Below are positions 1 through 7,929 of a stretch of DNA of 47,920 bases, in pieces. The first letter of the stretch is position 1; each line of letters opens with the position of its first letter. The notes below the pieces were generated by a model. That model searched no databases. It was not told the origin of the DNA and worked only from the letters and a program-made list of their open reading frames with translations. The position numbers and the translations under genes were made by a program. The stretch is from an uncultured Paenibacillaceae bacterium (GTDB lineage: Bacteria; Bacillota; Bacilli; Paenibacillales; DA-C8): NCBI GenBank assembly GCA_937957685.1, contig CALGAO010000014.1, positions 1 to 47,920 on the forward strand. The letters run 5' to 3'.

Positions 1-200
1 AAGCGCTACCAAGATTGGAGCTGAAGCATCGATTTCACCAATCTCAAAATTCTGCCCACAATTGCTTGACACACACTTGTGCTTCTGCTCAGTTGTGTTC
101 CCTCGGGTGATAGAGTTACAATAGATGAAAATAAGAGATGGCACCCTTGTAATCGCATCCAAACCAATCCCGACAGGACGAAGTAGGTGGAGTTGAACTC

Positions 201-914
201 ATGATCATACGCAATCTGAAGAAAAAATACGGCGACCACATCGTGCTGGATGGCGTGAATCTGGCTGCCGGGCAGGGCGAGATGGTGGCGATCCTTGGCC
301 CGAGCGGCAGCGGCAAGAGCGTCCTGCTCAAATGCATCGCGCTGAAGGAGAGATGGGACGGCGGCGAGTTCATCTATGATGACCACGATCTGATCAAGCA
401 GGGCTGGCTGGCGCAGCAGCGCTACAAGAGCGTATGCGCCTATCTGCCGCCCAAGGAGATCAGCCTGAATCCGAACCGCACGGCGCTGAAGAACGTGCTC
501 AGCGGCCTGCTCCCGACCTGGCGCAAGGTGATCGGGGCAAGAACGAAGCTGGAGTATATGACGGCGATGGATTACCTGCAGAACGTCGGGCTGCTGGACC
601 TGGCCCATCGCAAGGTGGGCACGCTGAGCGGCGGGGAGAAGCAGCGCGTCGCCGTGGCGAAGGCGCTCATCCAGGGCTCCGAGATCATCGTCGCCGATGA
701 GCCGGTGATCGGCCTGGATCCCCATTCGGCGCAGCTGGTGCTGAAGGATCTGCGCTACATGTGCGACAAGCACAAGGCGACGGTCTTCTTCACGATTCCG
801 CAGATCGAGTGGGCGGAGCAGTATGCGACGCGCATCATCGGACTGGCAAGCGGCAAGGTGCAGTTCGATGTCTCGGGACGTCGCCTGACGACCGCCGAGA
901 AGATGAAGCTCTGA
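201..914 (+). CDS. Orphan ABC transporter ATP-binding protein, PhnC-like, degenerate loops
   Basis: A 237-aa ABC ATPase, normal length for the phosphonate-importer ATPase (PhnC) type. Walker A (GPSGSGKS, residues 33-40), the signature LSGGEKQ (142-148) and Walker B with its catalytic Glu (VADEP, 164-168) are all present. Two conserved residues seem to be missing. The Q-loop region reads AYLPPKEISLN with no glutamine, and the switch region after Walker B reads FFTIPQIEWAEQYA (about 197-210) where relatives have a histidine. No permease or binding-protein gene is adjacent. The start ATG is preceded by AGGTGGAG. ATP hydrolysis coupled to transport is therefore doubtful, and a regulatory or partner-less role is possible. 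Substrate unknown. Confidence 0.8.
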   Translation: MIIRNLKKKYGDHIVLDGVNLAAGQGEMVAILGPSGSGKSVLLKCIALKERWDGGEFIYDDHDLIKQGWLAQQRYKSVCAYLPPKEISLNPNRTALKNVLSGLLPTWRKVIGARTKLEYMTAMDYLQNVGLLDLAHRKVGTLSGGEKQRVAVAKALIQGSEIIVADEPVIGLDPHSAQLVLKDLRYMCDKHKATVFFTIPQIEWAEQYATRIIGLASGKVQFDVSGRRLTTAEKMKL

Positions 915-1065
915 CCGGTCACGGGCACGTTAAGCCCCGGTATACGTGGCGTTGGCCACGCACCCCGGCAGATGTCCAATTTATCCGTGATATGTGCGTT
1001 TGACCACACCGTTCGAGAGAGGCGTTTATATACTGTATCAACGCTTTATCGGGAGGTGAAGCTGA

Positions 1066-1176
1066 ATGGGTTACGCAGGAAGCGCTGGCGGTTATGGTGG
1101 ATTCTGGACGTCTACGGGTACGATTCTCGTGCTGTTTATTTTGCTCGTTATTGTCAGCCGCACGATCTTCTACTAA
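1066..1176 (+). CDS. YjcZ-family tiny sporulation membrane protein (36 aa)
   Basis: A short ORF encoding MGYAGSAGGYGGFW followed by a single hydrophobic segment (TILVLFILLVIVS) and a short RTIFY tail. The Gly/Tyr-rich head followed by one membrane helix is the hallmark of the YjcZ/tiny transmembrane sporulation family of Bacilli, whose members are small spore or forespore membrane peptides of unknown biochemical role. A strong ribosome binding site (GGGAGGTG, 1051-1058) lies 7 nt before the ATG, and a hairpin terminator follows closely, so it appears to be a single-gene transcript. Its presence is one of the signs that the organism forms endospores. Confidence 0.85.
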   Translation: MGYAGSAGGYGGFWTSTGTILVLFILLVIVSRTIFY

Positions 1177-1194
1177 AATTCCAAAGATTGCGGG

Positions 1195-1238
1195 AGAGAG
1201 GCAGTCAGGCAATCCGCCGGGCTGTCTCTCTGTTTTTC
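1195..1238 (+). terminator. Intrinsic terminator after the YjcZ-type gene
   Basis: AGAGAGGCAG (1195-1204) pairs with CTGTCTCTCT (1222-1231) with one G:U pair, and is followed by GTTTTTCTT. It ends the tiny sporulation gene transcript. Confidence 0.7.
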
Positions 1239-1349
1239 TTGCGCGGATGATGCGGCTTGGGCCGTTTGATCGCAACAGGAACTTTTCCGGGCGAATGCAC
1301 ATACAATGACATTGGTGTACATTATGGACCCGGGAGGAATGCAGAACCC

Positions 1350-2150
1350 ATGAGCTTCGAACAGGCTGCGCTCTATGAGCATCGCTTCTGGCTGCAGGTG
1401 CTTGGCGATCACGCGCGCTTCATCCGCGATTCGCTGGCGCCGGGGGAAGCGGAGGACATTCAACGTGCCGGCACCTTCGTGCAGGTCTATGACCAGCTGC
1501 TGCAGGTCGCCAGGGAACCGCTGGGAGGTGCGGCGTTGCGCGATCTGGGCCCGATGGTTTACCGACATACCCTGGAGCTGCGGAACTTCAAGCTGCACCT
1601 GCTCAGGAAGCATCTCAGCGGTCAGCTCGCCATCCATCTCACGCCCACGTTCATCAATCACATGGTGAATGAGCTGGATGAATACATCCGGGTGCTCACC
1701 TTCCTGCAGGCGGAGCGCACGCCGGAATTCGACGCCTTCCATCATCACCTGCTGTGGCTGCCGGATGCGTCGGGCCACGCTGCGGCGATCGGCGCGAATC
1801 TCGACCAGGTGGAGATGCGCCTCAGGGAGAGATCGAGGCATTTCGAGACGACCTTTGCCCATTTCTATCTGAAAGCGGTTGAGATGGCCGGTTTCCTGCG
1901 CACGCAGCTGGATGACTTCCCGGCCCTGCGCAGGTTCAACGAGCAGGTCGAGATCGAGCTGGGCCTGTTCAGGCAGTTCATACACGATCTGGAGCAGATG
2001 AAGCTGACGAACGTGCTGCTGGCGACGCTGATGCCGCTGATGGCCGATCATATGGCCCGGGAGGAATGCTACTACCTGACGAAGCTGTCCCAGGCCGGCG
2101 CCGCCGCGCTTCCGGGCTGCGACGCCACGGCGCCGCGCATCAGGGCCTGA
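1350..2150 (+). CDS. DUF2935 domain-containing protein
   Basis: A 266-aa helical protein of the DUF2935 family, found in Bacilli and related Firmicutes and of unknown function. The repeated bundle is visible: an N-terminal half opening with ALYEHRFWLQVLGDHARFI and a second half with HHHLLWLPDASGHAAAI and EMAGFLRTQLDDFPALRRF. Regularly placed Glu and His residues (EHRFW, DHARF, HHHLLW, DHMAREECYY) suggest a ferritin-like metal site; this is inference. I chose ATG 1350 because GGGAGGA (1332-1338) lies 11 nt upstream. An earlier in-frame start at 1257 lacks such a site. Monocistronic, with no functional link to its neighbours. Confidence 0.85.
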   Translation: MSFEQAALYEHRFWLQVLGDHARFIRDSLAPGEAEDIQRAGTFVQVYDQLLQVAREPLGGAALRDLGPMVYRHTLELRNFKLHLLRKHLSGQLAIHLTPTFINHMVNELDEYIRVLTFLQAERTPEFDAFHHHLLWLPDASGHAAAIGANLDQVEMRLRERSRHFETTFAHFYLKAVEMAGFLRTQLDDFPALRRFNEQVEIELGLFRQFIHDLEQMKLTNVLLATLMPLMADHMAREECYYLTKLSQAGAAALPGCDATAPRIRA

Positions 2151-2237
2151 GCCTTGTCGCTGCTTTGCATCCTGGCGGGGCGCTTCCCGCGAGGATCGCC
2201 AACCGTCGACAAACGAGTTTTTCTTTCCCCGCGATCA

Positions 2238-2246
2238 TGTTAAAAT
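2238..2246 (+). promoter_or_regulatory. Extended -10 promoter element for the FGGY kinase gene
   Basis: TGTTAAAAT matches the extended -10 form TGnTAnnnT. No convincing -35 hexamer is seen. The short AAAACGTT stretch just downstream (2252-2259) resembles the core of LacI-family operators, but this is weak. Confidence 0.4.
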
Positions 2247-2279
2247 AGTGGAAAACGTTATAGCAGAGGGATGATCGGA

Positions 2280-3779
2280 TTGCTACTCGGACTGGATGTA
2301 GGAACGACGAATATCAAGGCTGGACTTTTCGATGCGGACGGCAGGCTCCTGAAGGTGGCGAGCCGTCCGACGATCACGCAATATACGGATGATGGCTTGC
2401 CGCATTACGATCCGGAATGGATGTGGGAGACGGCGGCCGCCGTGTTGGGTGAAGCGGCCGCTGAAGCGGGCGGCGCCGTGCGCTGCCTGGGCATCACCAG
2501 CATGGCGGAGGCCGGGCTCGTCATCGACCTGGACACAGGCAGGGCCAGATCACATGTCATCCCCTGGTTCGACAAGCGTTCCCTGCCGCAGCTGGAGCGC
2601 CTCAAGGCGCAGGAGGACCCGCTCGAGCGCTTCTCGCGCTCGGGGCTGAATCCAAGCTTCAAGTACGGCATGTTGAAGCTGATGTGGCTGAAGGATCAGG
2701 ACCCGGAACTGTTGAATCGCGGCTGCTGGCTGTCGGTCTCGGATTATATCGCCTTCCGCCTGACCGGCGAGCGGTTCACCGACGCCTCGCTGGCCGCGAG
2801 AACGTATGCATATGATCTGCGCACGTTAAGCTGGGACAAGCCTTTCCTTGAGAGGCACGGTCTCGGCGACGTCTCCTTCCCCGCCGTCTTGCCGGCCGGA
2901 CAGGCCGGAGGCACCGTGCTGCCGGAGGTGGCGCAGAGGTGCGGTCTCCCGGCAGGGCTGCCGGTTGCCGTCTGCGGCCATGACCATCTGTGCGCCAGCG
3001 TGGCCGTCGGCGCGCTCCAGCCAGGCCACGTCTTCGACTCGATGGGCACGGCGGAGACGCTGGTCGGCGTGCTTCCGGAGCGGACGCTTGGCGAAGCGGA
3101 GTTCCGGACGGGCATGTCGCACGGCAAGCATGTATTGCCAGGGCGATATTTCTGGATGGGCGGCATCTCCTCCTCCGGCGGCTCCGTGGAGTGGATGCGC
3201 AAGGTGATCCAGGACCCGCCGATCCCTTATGAGGAGATGAACCGCATGCTGGCGGCGACGGAGCACCGGCCGACGGGCATCCTGTACTTCCCGTATCTGT
3301 CGGGCAGCGGTGCGCCGAATCCGAATCCGAACATGCTGTCGTCATTCGTGGGCATCAGTGTGAACCATACCCGCGCCGACATGATGCGTGCCGTGCTGGA
3401 GGGCACGGTGTACGAGTTCGCGGCGATCCGCCGAGCTGCCGAGCAGGCTTCGGGGCAGGCGATCAACGCGATCACGGCTGTCGGCGGCGGGACGCGCAAC
3501 CAGGTGCTGATGCAGATCAAGGCGGACGTGACCGGATGCACCTTCTACATTCCGAGCGTCGAGGAAGCGACGATGCTGGGCGCCGCGCTCCTCGCTGGCG
3601 TGGGCAGCGGCGTCTATCGCGACGAGCAGGATGCCTGGGACCACATCTCGCCGCAGCTGTCGATCCGCACTGTCACTCCGGATCCGGAGATTGGCAAGCT
3701 GTACGCGCCGTATCTCGAGGCGTATCTCGAGCTGCGCGCTCCGCTGCATGAGCATTTCAACAAGCTGGCGCGCAAGTAG
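2280..3779 (+). CDS. FGGY-family carbohydrate kinase
   Basis: About 499 aa, the usual length for ATP-dependent FGGY sugar kinases such as xylulokinase, fuculokinase and gluconokinase. The N-terminal phosphate-1 motif (LLGLDVGTTNIKAGLFD), the HDH-containing centre (VCGHDHLCASVAVGAL), the adenosine motif (AVGGGTRNQVLMQIKADV) and the GAALLAG segment are all visible. The substrate cannot be read from sequence. It phosphorylates a sugar or polyol in the cytoplasm. An in-frame ATG at 2271 touches its Shine-Dalgarno (AGAGGG, 2265-2270), so TTG 2280, spaced 9 nt, is the more likely start. It stands alone, without transport or isomerase genes, about 8 kb upstream of the fucose island. Confidence 0.85.
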   Translation: MLLGLDVGTTNIKAGLFDADGRLLKVASRPTITQYTDDGLPHYDPEWMWETAAAVLGEAAAEAGGAVRCLGITSMAEAGLVIDLDTGRARSHVIPWFDKRSLPQLERLKAQEDPLERFSRSGLNPSFKYGMLKLMWLKDQDPELLNRGCWLSVSDYIAFRLTGERFTDASLAARTYAYDLRTLSWDKPFLERHGLGDVSFPAVLPAGQAGGTVLPEVAQRCGLPAGLPVAVCGHDHLCASVAVGALQPGHVFDSMGTAETLVGVLPERTLGEAEFRTGMSHGKHVLPGRYFWMGGISSSGGSVEWMRKVIQDPPIPYEEMNRMLAATEHRPTGILYFPYLSGSGAPNPNPNMLSSFVGISVNHTRADMMRAVLEGTVYEFAAIRRAAEQASGQAINAITAVGGGTRNQVLMQIKADVTGCTFYIPSVEEATMLGAALLAGVGSGVYRDEQDAWDHISPQLSIRTVTPDPEIGKLYAPYLEAYLELRAPLHEHFNKLARK

Positions 3780-3964
3780 CTGGCTCAGCCTCTGGCTTGA
3801 GTGGTGCCTGCGAGCCGATCATTCCGTTTCATGTCGGCTGGGAGGCGGGCCGAACCTGTGGCGTCTCGGTCGGTTTCCTCATCGCGGTAGGCATGGCGTG
3901 CAAAATATGATACAATTGATAGGATCTTGTCAGTTACATATGATGAAGGAGTCATTGAAGCCAT

Positions 3965-4252
3965 ATGATCACGCATATTGTTTTCTTCAAGCTGAAGGAC
4001 CGCTCTCCCGAGAACATCAGGCGGACCCGCGATGTGCTCGCCGGGATGGAGGGCAAGATTCCGCAGCTCAGATCGCTGGAAGTCGGGATCGACGTGATGC
4101 GTTCGGAGCGTTCCTATGATCTCGCGCTGGTGGCCAGATTCGATTCGCTGGAGGATCTGCGCGCATACAATGATCATCCGGTACACCAGGAAGTGCTGCA
4201 ATATATCGCGACGGTCAAGGATATCTCCCTGGCTGTCGATTACGAATCCTGA
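3965..4252 (+). CDS. Dabb-domain (stress-responsive alpha/beta barrel) protein
   Basis: A 95-aa single-domain protein of the Dabb family (dimeric ferredoxin-like alpha+beta barrel). The family signature is visible: ITHIVFFKLKD at the start, EVGIDVMRSERSYDLALVARFDSLEDL in the middle and YNDHPVHQEVLQYI near the end, where the DHPxHxE pattern is typical. Members are small cytoplasmic dimers, mostly of unknown function. An isolated TACAAT -10-like box lies at 3911-3916 and AAGGAG lies shortly before the ATG. The small membrane peptide and the DUF86 gene follow closely and may be co-transcribed. Confidence 0.85.
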   Translation: MITHIVFFKLKDRSPENIRRTRDVLAGMEGKIPQLRSLEVGIDVMRSERSYDLALVARFDSLEDLRAYNDHPVHQEVLQYIATVKDISLAVDYES

Positions 4253-4275
4253 TCAGGATCACGGAGGCCACTACA

Positions 4276-4383
4276 ATGGACCACAGCATATCTGAATACA
4301 TCCTGGTCGTGGTGATCATCTTCCTGACGTTCGTGGTCGCCACGCTCTGGCTCAAGCGCAAGGCCAGAAGAAATCGCAAATAG
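4276..4383 (+). CDS. Small single-pass membrane peptide (35 aa), hypothetical
   Basis: ATG 4276 opens a 35-codon frame: a short polar head (MDHSISEY), a 20-residue hydrophobic helix (ILVVVIIFLTFVVATLW) and a highly basic tail (LKRKARRNRK). ACGGAGG (4261-4267) provides a ribosome binding site 8 nt upstream. The basic C-terminus predicts an N-out, C-in topology. It sits between the Dabb and DUF86 genes with short gaps on both sides (23 and 14 nt), which supports a shared transcript. I do not recognise the family. Confidence 0.6.
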   Translation: MDHSISEYILVVVIIFLTFVVATLWLKRKARRNRK

Positions 4384-4397
4384 CAGGAGGATCTGAC

Positions 4398-4829
4398 GTG
4401 TACTTCGTAGATCGGGAGCAAATCGAACAACGGCTGACCTATATCCGCACCTTCTTGATCCAGGCATCGGACACGGTGGAGCGGGATGTGGAGCACCTGG
4501 ATCCCCTCGTGCTGCGCCTCTCCCGGGAGCGTGTGTTGCACCTGTCCATCGAAGCCGTTACGGACATCGGCAGCCTGATGATCGACGGTTTCGTCATGCG
4601 CGATGCCAGCAGCTATGAGGATATCATCGAAGTGCTGCAGGGGGAGGAAGTGTTCGACCTCAGCACAGGCGCGGAGCTGTTCGAACTCGTGAAGCTTCGC
4701 CGGCTGCTCGTGCAGCGATACGATGAAGTCGACGAACGCCTGCTTGCAGCCTGGGGACCGAAGATGTCCCAACTGCTGTCTGTCTTCGCAGACAGCATAG
4801 AGCAATATCTGAAACGTGAGCTCGGTTAG
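4398..4829 (+). CDS. DUF86 / HepT-like protein without an antitoxin partner
   Basis: A 143-aa all-helical DUF86 protein. HepT toxins of this family are RNases, normally paired with an MntA-type nucleotidyltransferase antitoxin, and carry an R-x4-H-x-Y motif. Here the motif reads RRLLVQRY, so Gln replaces the His. There is no nucleotidyltransferase gene beside it. It resembles the solitary YutE-type proteins of Bacilli rather than a functional toxin. The start is GTG with AGGAGG ten nucleotides upstream. It is probably the last gene of a short operon with Dabb and the membrane peptide, and a hairpin terminator follows. Confidence 0.8.
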   Translation: MYFVDREQIEQRLTYIRTFLIQASDTVERDVEHLDPLVLRLSRERVLHLSIEAVTDIGSLMIDGFVMRDASSYEDIIEVLQGEEVFDLSTGAELFELVKLRRLLVQRYDEVDERLLAAWGPKMSQLLSVFADSIEQYLKRELG

Positions 4830-4841
4830 GAGCGCTTCAGT

Positions 4842-4875
4842 CGGGACGACCCGGGAACGGTCGTGCCGGCTTTTC
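4842..4875 (+). terminator. Intrinsic terminator after the DUF86 gene
   Basis: CGGGACGACC (4842-4851) pairs with GGTCGTGCCG (4859-4868) with one mismatch, followed by GCTTTTCT. Confidence 0.6.
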
Positions 4876-4919
4876 TATTCAGATGCCCTCGATCTCTGAC
4901 GCATCGGTACAGGGAACCA

Positions 4920-4947
4920 TTGGCTGGAGATCTTCATATGGTACAAT
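4920..4947 (+). promoter_or_regulatory. Sigma-A-type promoter for glutamate racemase
   Basis: TTGGCT (4920-4925), a 16-nt spacer and TACAAT (4942-4947). The predicted transcription start near 4954 excludes the upstream in-frame ATGs and supports the TTG start of the racemase. Confidence 0.55.
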
Positions 4948-4988
4948 GTCGGATGCGAGTAAAATACGATAAAGGAAGCGATGCTTCT

Positions 4989-5798
4989 TTGGAAAAGCCA
5001 ATAGCAATCCTGGATTCAGGTGTAGGCGGACTGACAGTAGTGAAGGAAGTGATGCGGCAGCTGCCGCTCGAGAGGGTCATCTATTACGGGGATACGCTCC
5101 GGGCGCCATACGGTCCGCGACCGGCGCACGAGGTGCGGATGTTCACCAGGCAGATCGTCGATTATCTGCTGAATTTTGATCCCAAGATGATCGTCATCGC
5201 ATGCAACACGGCAACCGCCGTAGCGCTTGAAGAGATTCGAAGCATGACCGATGTGCCGGTGGTGGGCGTCATCCAGCCCGGAGCGCGCGCCGCGATCAAG
5301 CGGAGCAAGAACGGACAGATCGGCGTCATCGGCACGGAGGGCACGATCCGCAGCGGAGCCTACGAGCAGGCGTTGAAGCGGATCGCACCGCACCTCGAGG
5401 TGTACAGCAAGGCATGTCCGCGATTCGTTCCGTTGGTGGAGCAGGGCTTGTATCATTCGCTGATCTGTGATGAGGTCATCGCGGAGGAACTACAGGAGTT
5501 CCGACAGTCCGACATCGATTGCATGATCCTGGGATGCACCCATTATCCGTTCATCGCGGAGAAGATCTCCGCATATCTGGGGCCGGGCGTCGAGCTCATC
5601 AGCTCTGCTGAGGAGACGGCCCGCGAGATCAGCACGCTGCTGTATCACAAGGGGCAGCTTGCCTCCGGCAGGGAGATGCCCGTGCATCAATTTTTCTGCA
5701 GCGGCGATGCGGATCTGTTCAGGCGGATCGCGCGCGAATGGCTGGATGCGGAGATCGAGGTCAGCACCGTCGTCTGGCAGACTCCGCGTCTCGTCTAG
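4989..5798 (+). CDS. murI: Glutamate racemase
   Basis: A cytoplasmic cofactor-independent racemase that converts L-glutamate to D-glutamate for peptidoglycan. The N-terminal EKPIAILDSGVGGLTVV motif, the first catalytic cysteine (C72, in IACNTATA) and the second (C183, in LGCTHYPF) are all present. At 269 aa from TTG 4989 the length matches the family (about 265-275). The frame stays open upstream to 4863, but that would add a 42-residue unrelated head. TTG 4989 has an AAAGGAAG ribosome binding site about 10 nt upstream and sits just after a good promoter, so the longer start is rejected. Confidence 0.95.
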   Translation: MEKPIAILDSGVGGLTVVKEVMRQLPLERVIYYGDTLRAPYGPRPAHEVRMFTRQIVDYLLNFDPKMIVIACNTATAVALEEIRSMTDVPVVGVIQPGARAAIKRSKNGQIGVIGTEGTIRSGAYEQALKRIAPHLEVYSKACPRFVPLVEQGLYHSLICDEVIAEELQEFRQSDIDCMILGCTHYPFIAEKISAYLGPGVELISSAEETAREISTLLYHKGQLASGREMPVHQFFCSGDADLFRRIAREWLDAEIEVSTVVWQTPRLV

Positions 5799-5997
5799 CC
5801 ACGGAGGGGTTCCGCGATCGGCGGCTTCGGTCGGGAGCAGCGCCCATGCGCGGGTCGAGCTTCGTTCCGTTCGGGCCAGTCCGACAGCGCTCGATTATCC
5901 GACCCAAAACAGCTATAATAATAGAGAATGATGACGATCCGGCAGGCTGGCCCCCCGGACTGCTGTCGGACCGAACCGAACAGGAGTGGATACGAGT

Positions 5998-6300
5998 ATG
6001 AAATGCAAGATTACGCGCAATGCGGCCAAGGTGCTGACCAGAGAGCTGGAGAAAGAGGACAACAAGGAGCTCAGGTTCCGCGTCTATATCACCCATATGC
6101 ACGGCGATCATGCCCATTACGGATTGAAGCTGGATACGCCGACGGATCGGGACGAGGTCGTCACGACCGACAAGGGGATCGAGATCATCCTGCAGAAGGA
6201 CGAGCCTTTCCTGGATGGCGTCAAGATCGATTATCTCTATTTCCCGGAGGAAGGCTATGTGATCACGAATCCTTCCAAGGGCTATCATGGTGAGTATTGA
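5998..6300 (+). CDS. IscA/HesB-like (Fe-S biosynthesis fold) protein without the usual cysteines
   Basis: A 100-aa protein starting MKCKITRNAAKVLTRELEK, followed by FRVYITHMHGDHAHYGLKLD and DEVVTTDKGIEIILQ. The NAAKVL start and the strand pattern resemble the HesB/IscA/YneR fold, but the C-terminal Cys-x-Cys of true Fe-S carriers is absent. A HMHGDHAH motif rich in histidine might bind metal, though this short protein is not a metallo-beta-lactamase. ATG 5998 is preceded by CAGGAG at 11 nt; a GTG at 5986 lies on top of that site and is less likely. The next gene overlaps by one base, suggesting translational coupling. Confidence 0.6.
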   Translation: MKCKITRNAAKVLTRELEKEDNKELRFRVYITHMHGDHAHYGLKLDTPTDRDEVVTTDKGIEIILQKDEPFLDGVKIDYLYFPEEGYVITNPSKGYHGEY

Positions 6301-6563
6301 TGAATGTGGAGAAACGCGCCAAACCGGCCAATGACATACGCATTTGCAACAAGTGCAAGCATATCAATGTGAACAGGCTGCTGCCGAAACTGGAGAAGAT
6401 GGCTCCTGATTCACGCATCCGGGTTGGCTGCAAGTCGTATTGCGGACCGTGCGAGCGGTACGCGTTCATCTACATCAACGGCCGGTACATCACGGGCGAG
6501 ACAGAGGATGAAGCCTTGCAGAAGGCCAGCAAGTACGTGAAGAACAAGCCGGCACAGCCATAG
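6300..6563 (+). CDS. DUF1450 (YuzB-like) protein
   Basis: An 87-aa DUF1450 protein, a small cysteine-containing family of Bacilli with unknown function. The visible signature is RICNKCKHINVNRLLPKLE followed by VGCKSYCGPCERYAFIYINGRYI and EDEALQKASKYV. The four conserved-looking cysteines in CNKC and GCKSYCGPC suggest a metal or redox site. ATG 6300 overlaps the previous stop codon by one base, and an in-frame TTG at 6297 is a poorer choice. It is likely co-translated with the upstream IscA-like gene. Confidence 0.8.
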   Translation: MNVEKRAKPANDIRICNKCKHINVNRLLPKLEKMAPDSRIRVGCKSYCGPCERYAFIYINGRYITGETEDEALQKASKYVKNKPAQP

Positions 6564-6634
6564 ACGAATCAAGGATACTTTTCCAGGCTTTTGGAAACCC
6601 TATGTGGCAAAAGCTTGGAAAGGTGTTTTTTTAT

Positions 6635-7405
6635 ATGCAGAGATTGTTGGTGCTTTATTTCGTCGGACTGTTCATCTTCGCGGGACTGATCTTCGTCGTG
6701 GACAGGGCGGAGCGCGAATCGCCGGGCATTGCATCGGATGAACCGGAGCATGAGGCGGCAGCACCGGAACAGCCGCGCGCCCGATCAGCCCCTCGGGCAA
6801 CGGCCGTTGAGCGGGGCTCTTCGGCTGAGGGGGAGCGGGTCACGGAAGCGGACGAAGCGTTGGATGGGGACGGCGGTTCAACCCGCCGCGAAGCGGAACA
6901 GAGCGTGTTTCAGCAGGAGCGCGCGGCTTTCGAGCAGCCCTATCTCGCCCTCGGCTTCACATCCGTGGTCGAGGCCGTGCGGGACTGCGAGATGAGATAC
7001 ATGCAGAAGATCTATCTGCCCTTCTATACGCCGCCGGTCGGGTTCACGCATCAGCTCGCCATCTGCAGCACCCATTATACCGACCAGGACTACCTGGAGA
7101 TCAACTATCTGCACGAGAGCCGCCCGGATCATCGTTACATGATCCTGATGCGGCCAAGCAAACACGGCATCGAGGTGCCGCCGTCGAGGGTCCTGCGAAC
7201 GTATGAGCTGAACGATGGCACGGGGGCGCTGCTCAGCCTGACGCCGGAGGAAGGCTACCATGTGCTCACCTTCGAAAGATGGGGCTGGCAGTATATGCTC
7301 GTCGTTCCAACGAAGCTGAAGGACAGGTTCCCGCCGGATGAGATGGTCAAGGTGGCCAATTCCGTGCAGAGCGGTTATCCGCACCGCGTGGCGTGGCGAT
7401 ATTGA
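6635..7405 (+). CDS. Membrane-anchored protein with a DUF4367-like C-terminal domain, hypothetical
   Basis: From ATG 6635 the protein has about 256 aa: one N-terminal membrane segment (LLVLYFVGLFIFAGLIFVV), then an Ala/Glu/Arg-rich low-complexity linker of roughly 80 residues, then a globular C-terminal domain of about 145 residues. The end of that domain (ERWGWQYMLVV...DEMVKVANSVQ) recalls the DUF4367/sporulation lipoprotein-type ending, but this is inference. An in-frame ATG at 6602 gives a longer form; AAAGGTG at 6619-6625 favours 6635. The domain would face outside the membrane. It is monocistronic, just upstream of the cobalamin riboswitch. Confidence 0.6.
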   Translation: MQRLLVLYFVGLFIFAGLIFVVDRAERESPGIASDEPEHEAAAPEQPRARSAPRATAVERGSSAEGERVTEADEALDGDGGSTRREAEQSVFQQERAAFEQPYLALGFTSVVEAVRDCEMRYMQKIYLPFYTPPVGFTHQLAICSTHYTDQDYLEINYLHESRPDHRYMILMRPSKHGIEVPPSRVLRTYELNDGTGALLSLTPEEGYHVLTFERWGWQYMLVVPTKLKDRFPPDEMVKVANSVQSGYPHRVAWRY

Positions 7406-7468
7406 CCGACCGACTGGCGCGATGGCGTGCCGTGAGGAGGTCCTGTGCGCCAAGCATGGACGTTGGTA

Positions 7469-7497
7469 TTGCTTCCTGAGATTCTATCGCGTATAAT
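7469..7497 (+). promoter_or_regulatory. Sigma-A promoter of the cobalamin-riboswitch operon
   Basis: TTGCTT (7469-7474), a 17-nt spacer and a perfect TATAAT (7492-7497). It lies about 48 nt before the riboswitch aptamer begins. Confidence 0.75.
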
Positions 7498-7544
7498 CTC
7501 TTACAAGAATGTCAGCTTGCAAGAATTGAATAACATTACCAGTC

Positions 7545-7731
7545 TCAGGTGCTTCTGCGAAGAACATGCCGCTGTCCGACAGCGCATTGACGCAGGAGTT
7601 AAAAGGGAAGCCGGTGAGAATCCGGCACGGTCGCGCCACTGTGAAGCGGGTGACCTGTTCCTAGATGCCACTGTCCGGATGGATGGGAAGGCGGAACGGT
7701 CGACACCCCCAAGTCAGGAGACCTGCCTGAA
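7545..7731 (+). promoter_or_regulatory. Cobalamin riboswitch
   Basis: The aptamer landmarks appear in order: a CAGGTGCTTCTG entry (7546-7557), the conserved core AAAAGGGAAGCCGGTGAGAA then CCGGC (near 7601-7625), GGTCGCGCCACTGT (7629-7642) and a perfect B12 box AAGTCAGGAGACCTGCC (7711-7727). It binds adenosyl- or related cobalamin in the leader RNA. A strong hairpin terminator lies about 90 nt downstream, so control is probably by premature transcription termination of the B12 uptake genes. Confidence 0.95.
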
Positions 7732-7816
7732 GACTTAGCTCGTTGCATCCTTCGCGGTAAAGGATACGGCTAATCGGGTCATGCCAACTGCATCGCGCAT
7801 ACGTGCCTGAACGCTG

Positions 7817-7849
7817 AACCTCCAATCCGGCAAGGATTGGAGGTTTTTT
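7817..7849 (+). terminator. Riboswitch-controlled terminator (expression platform)
   Basis: AACCTCCAATCC (7817-7828), the loop GGCAA, GGATTGGAGGTT (7834-7845), then a T-run. It is a perfect 12-bp stem between the riboswitch and the btuF-like gene, so it is the likely off-switch of the operon when cobalamin is bound. Confidence 0.9.
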
Positions 7850-7929
7850 CGTAACCGGCTTCTCGGCTGGAATGTTTCGAGCGCATGCGGCATTCGGTAC
7901 TCATACATACCAGGAGGAGAGAAACGAAC

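Noticed and set aside
6..773. Long minus-strand reading frames opposite the ABC ATPase gene
   Set aside because: They are antisense shadows of a well-supported plus-strand gene. No ribosome binding site and no recognisable domain.
5998..6300. Metallo-beta-lactamase fold from the HMHGDHAH motif
   Set aside because: The motif resembles the HxHxDH signature, but the protein is only 100 aa and lacks the remaining zinc ligands and the fold length.
7445..7738. 97-codon plus-strand frame upstream of btuF
   Set aside because: It lies over the promoter and cobalamin riboswitch. The conservation seen is that of the RNA.
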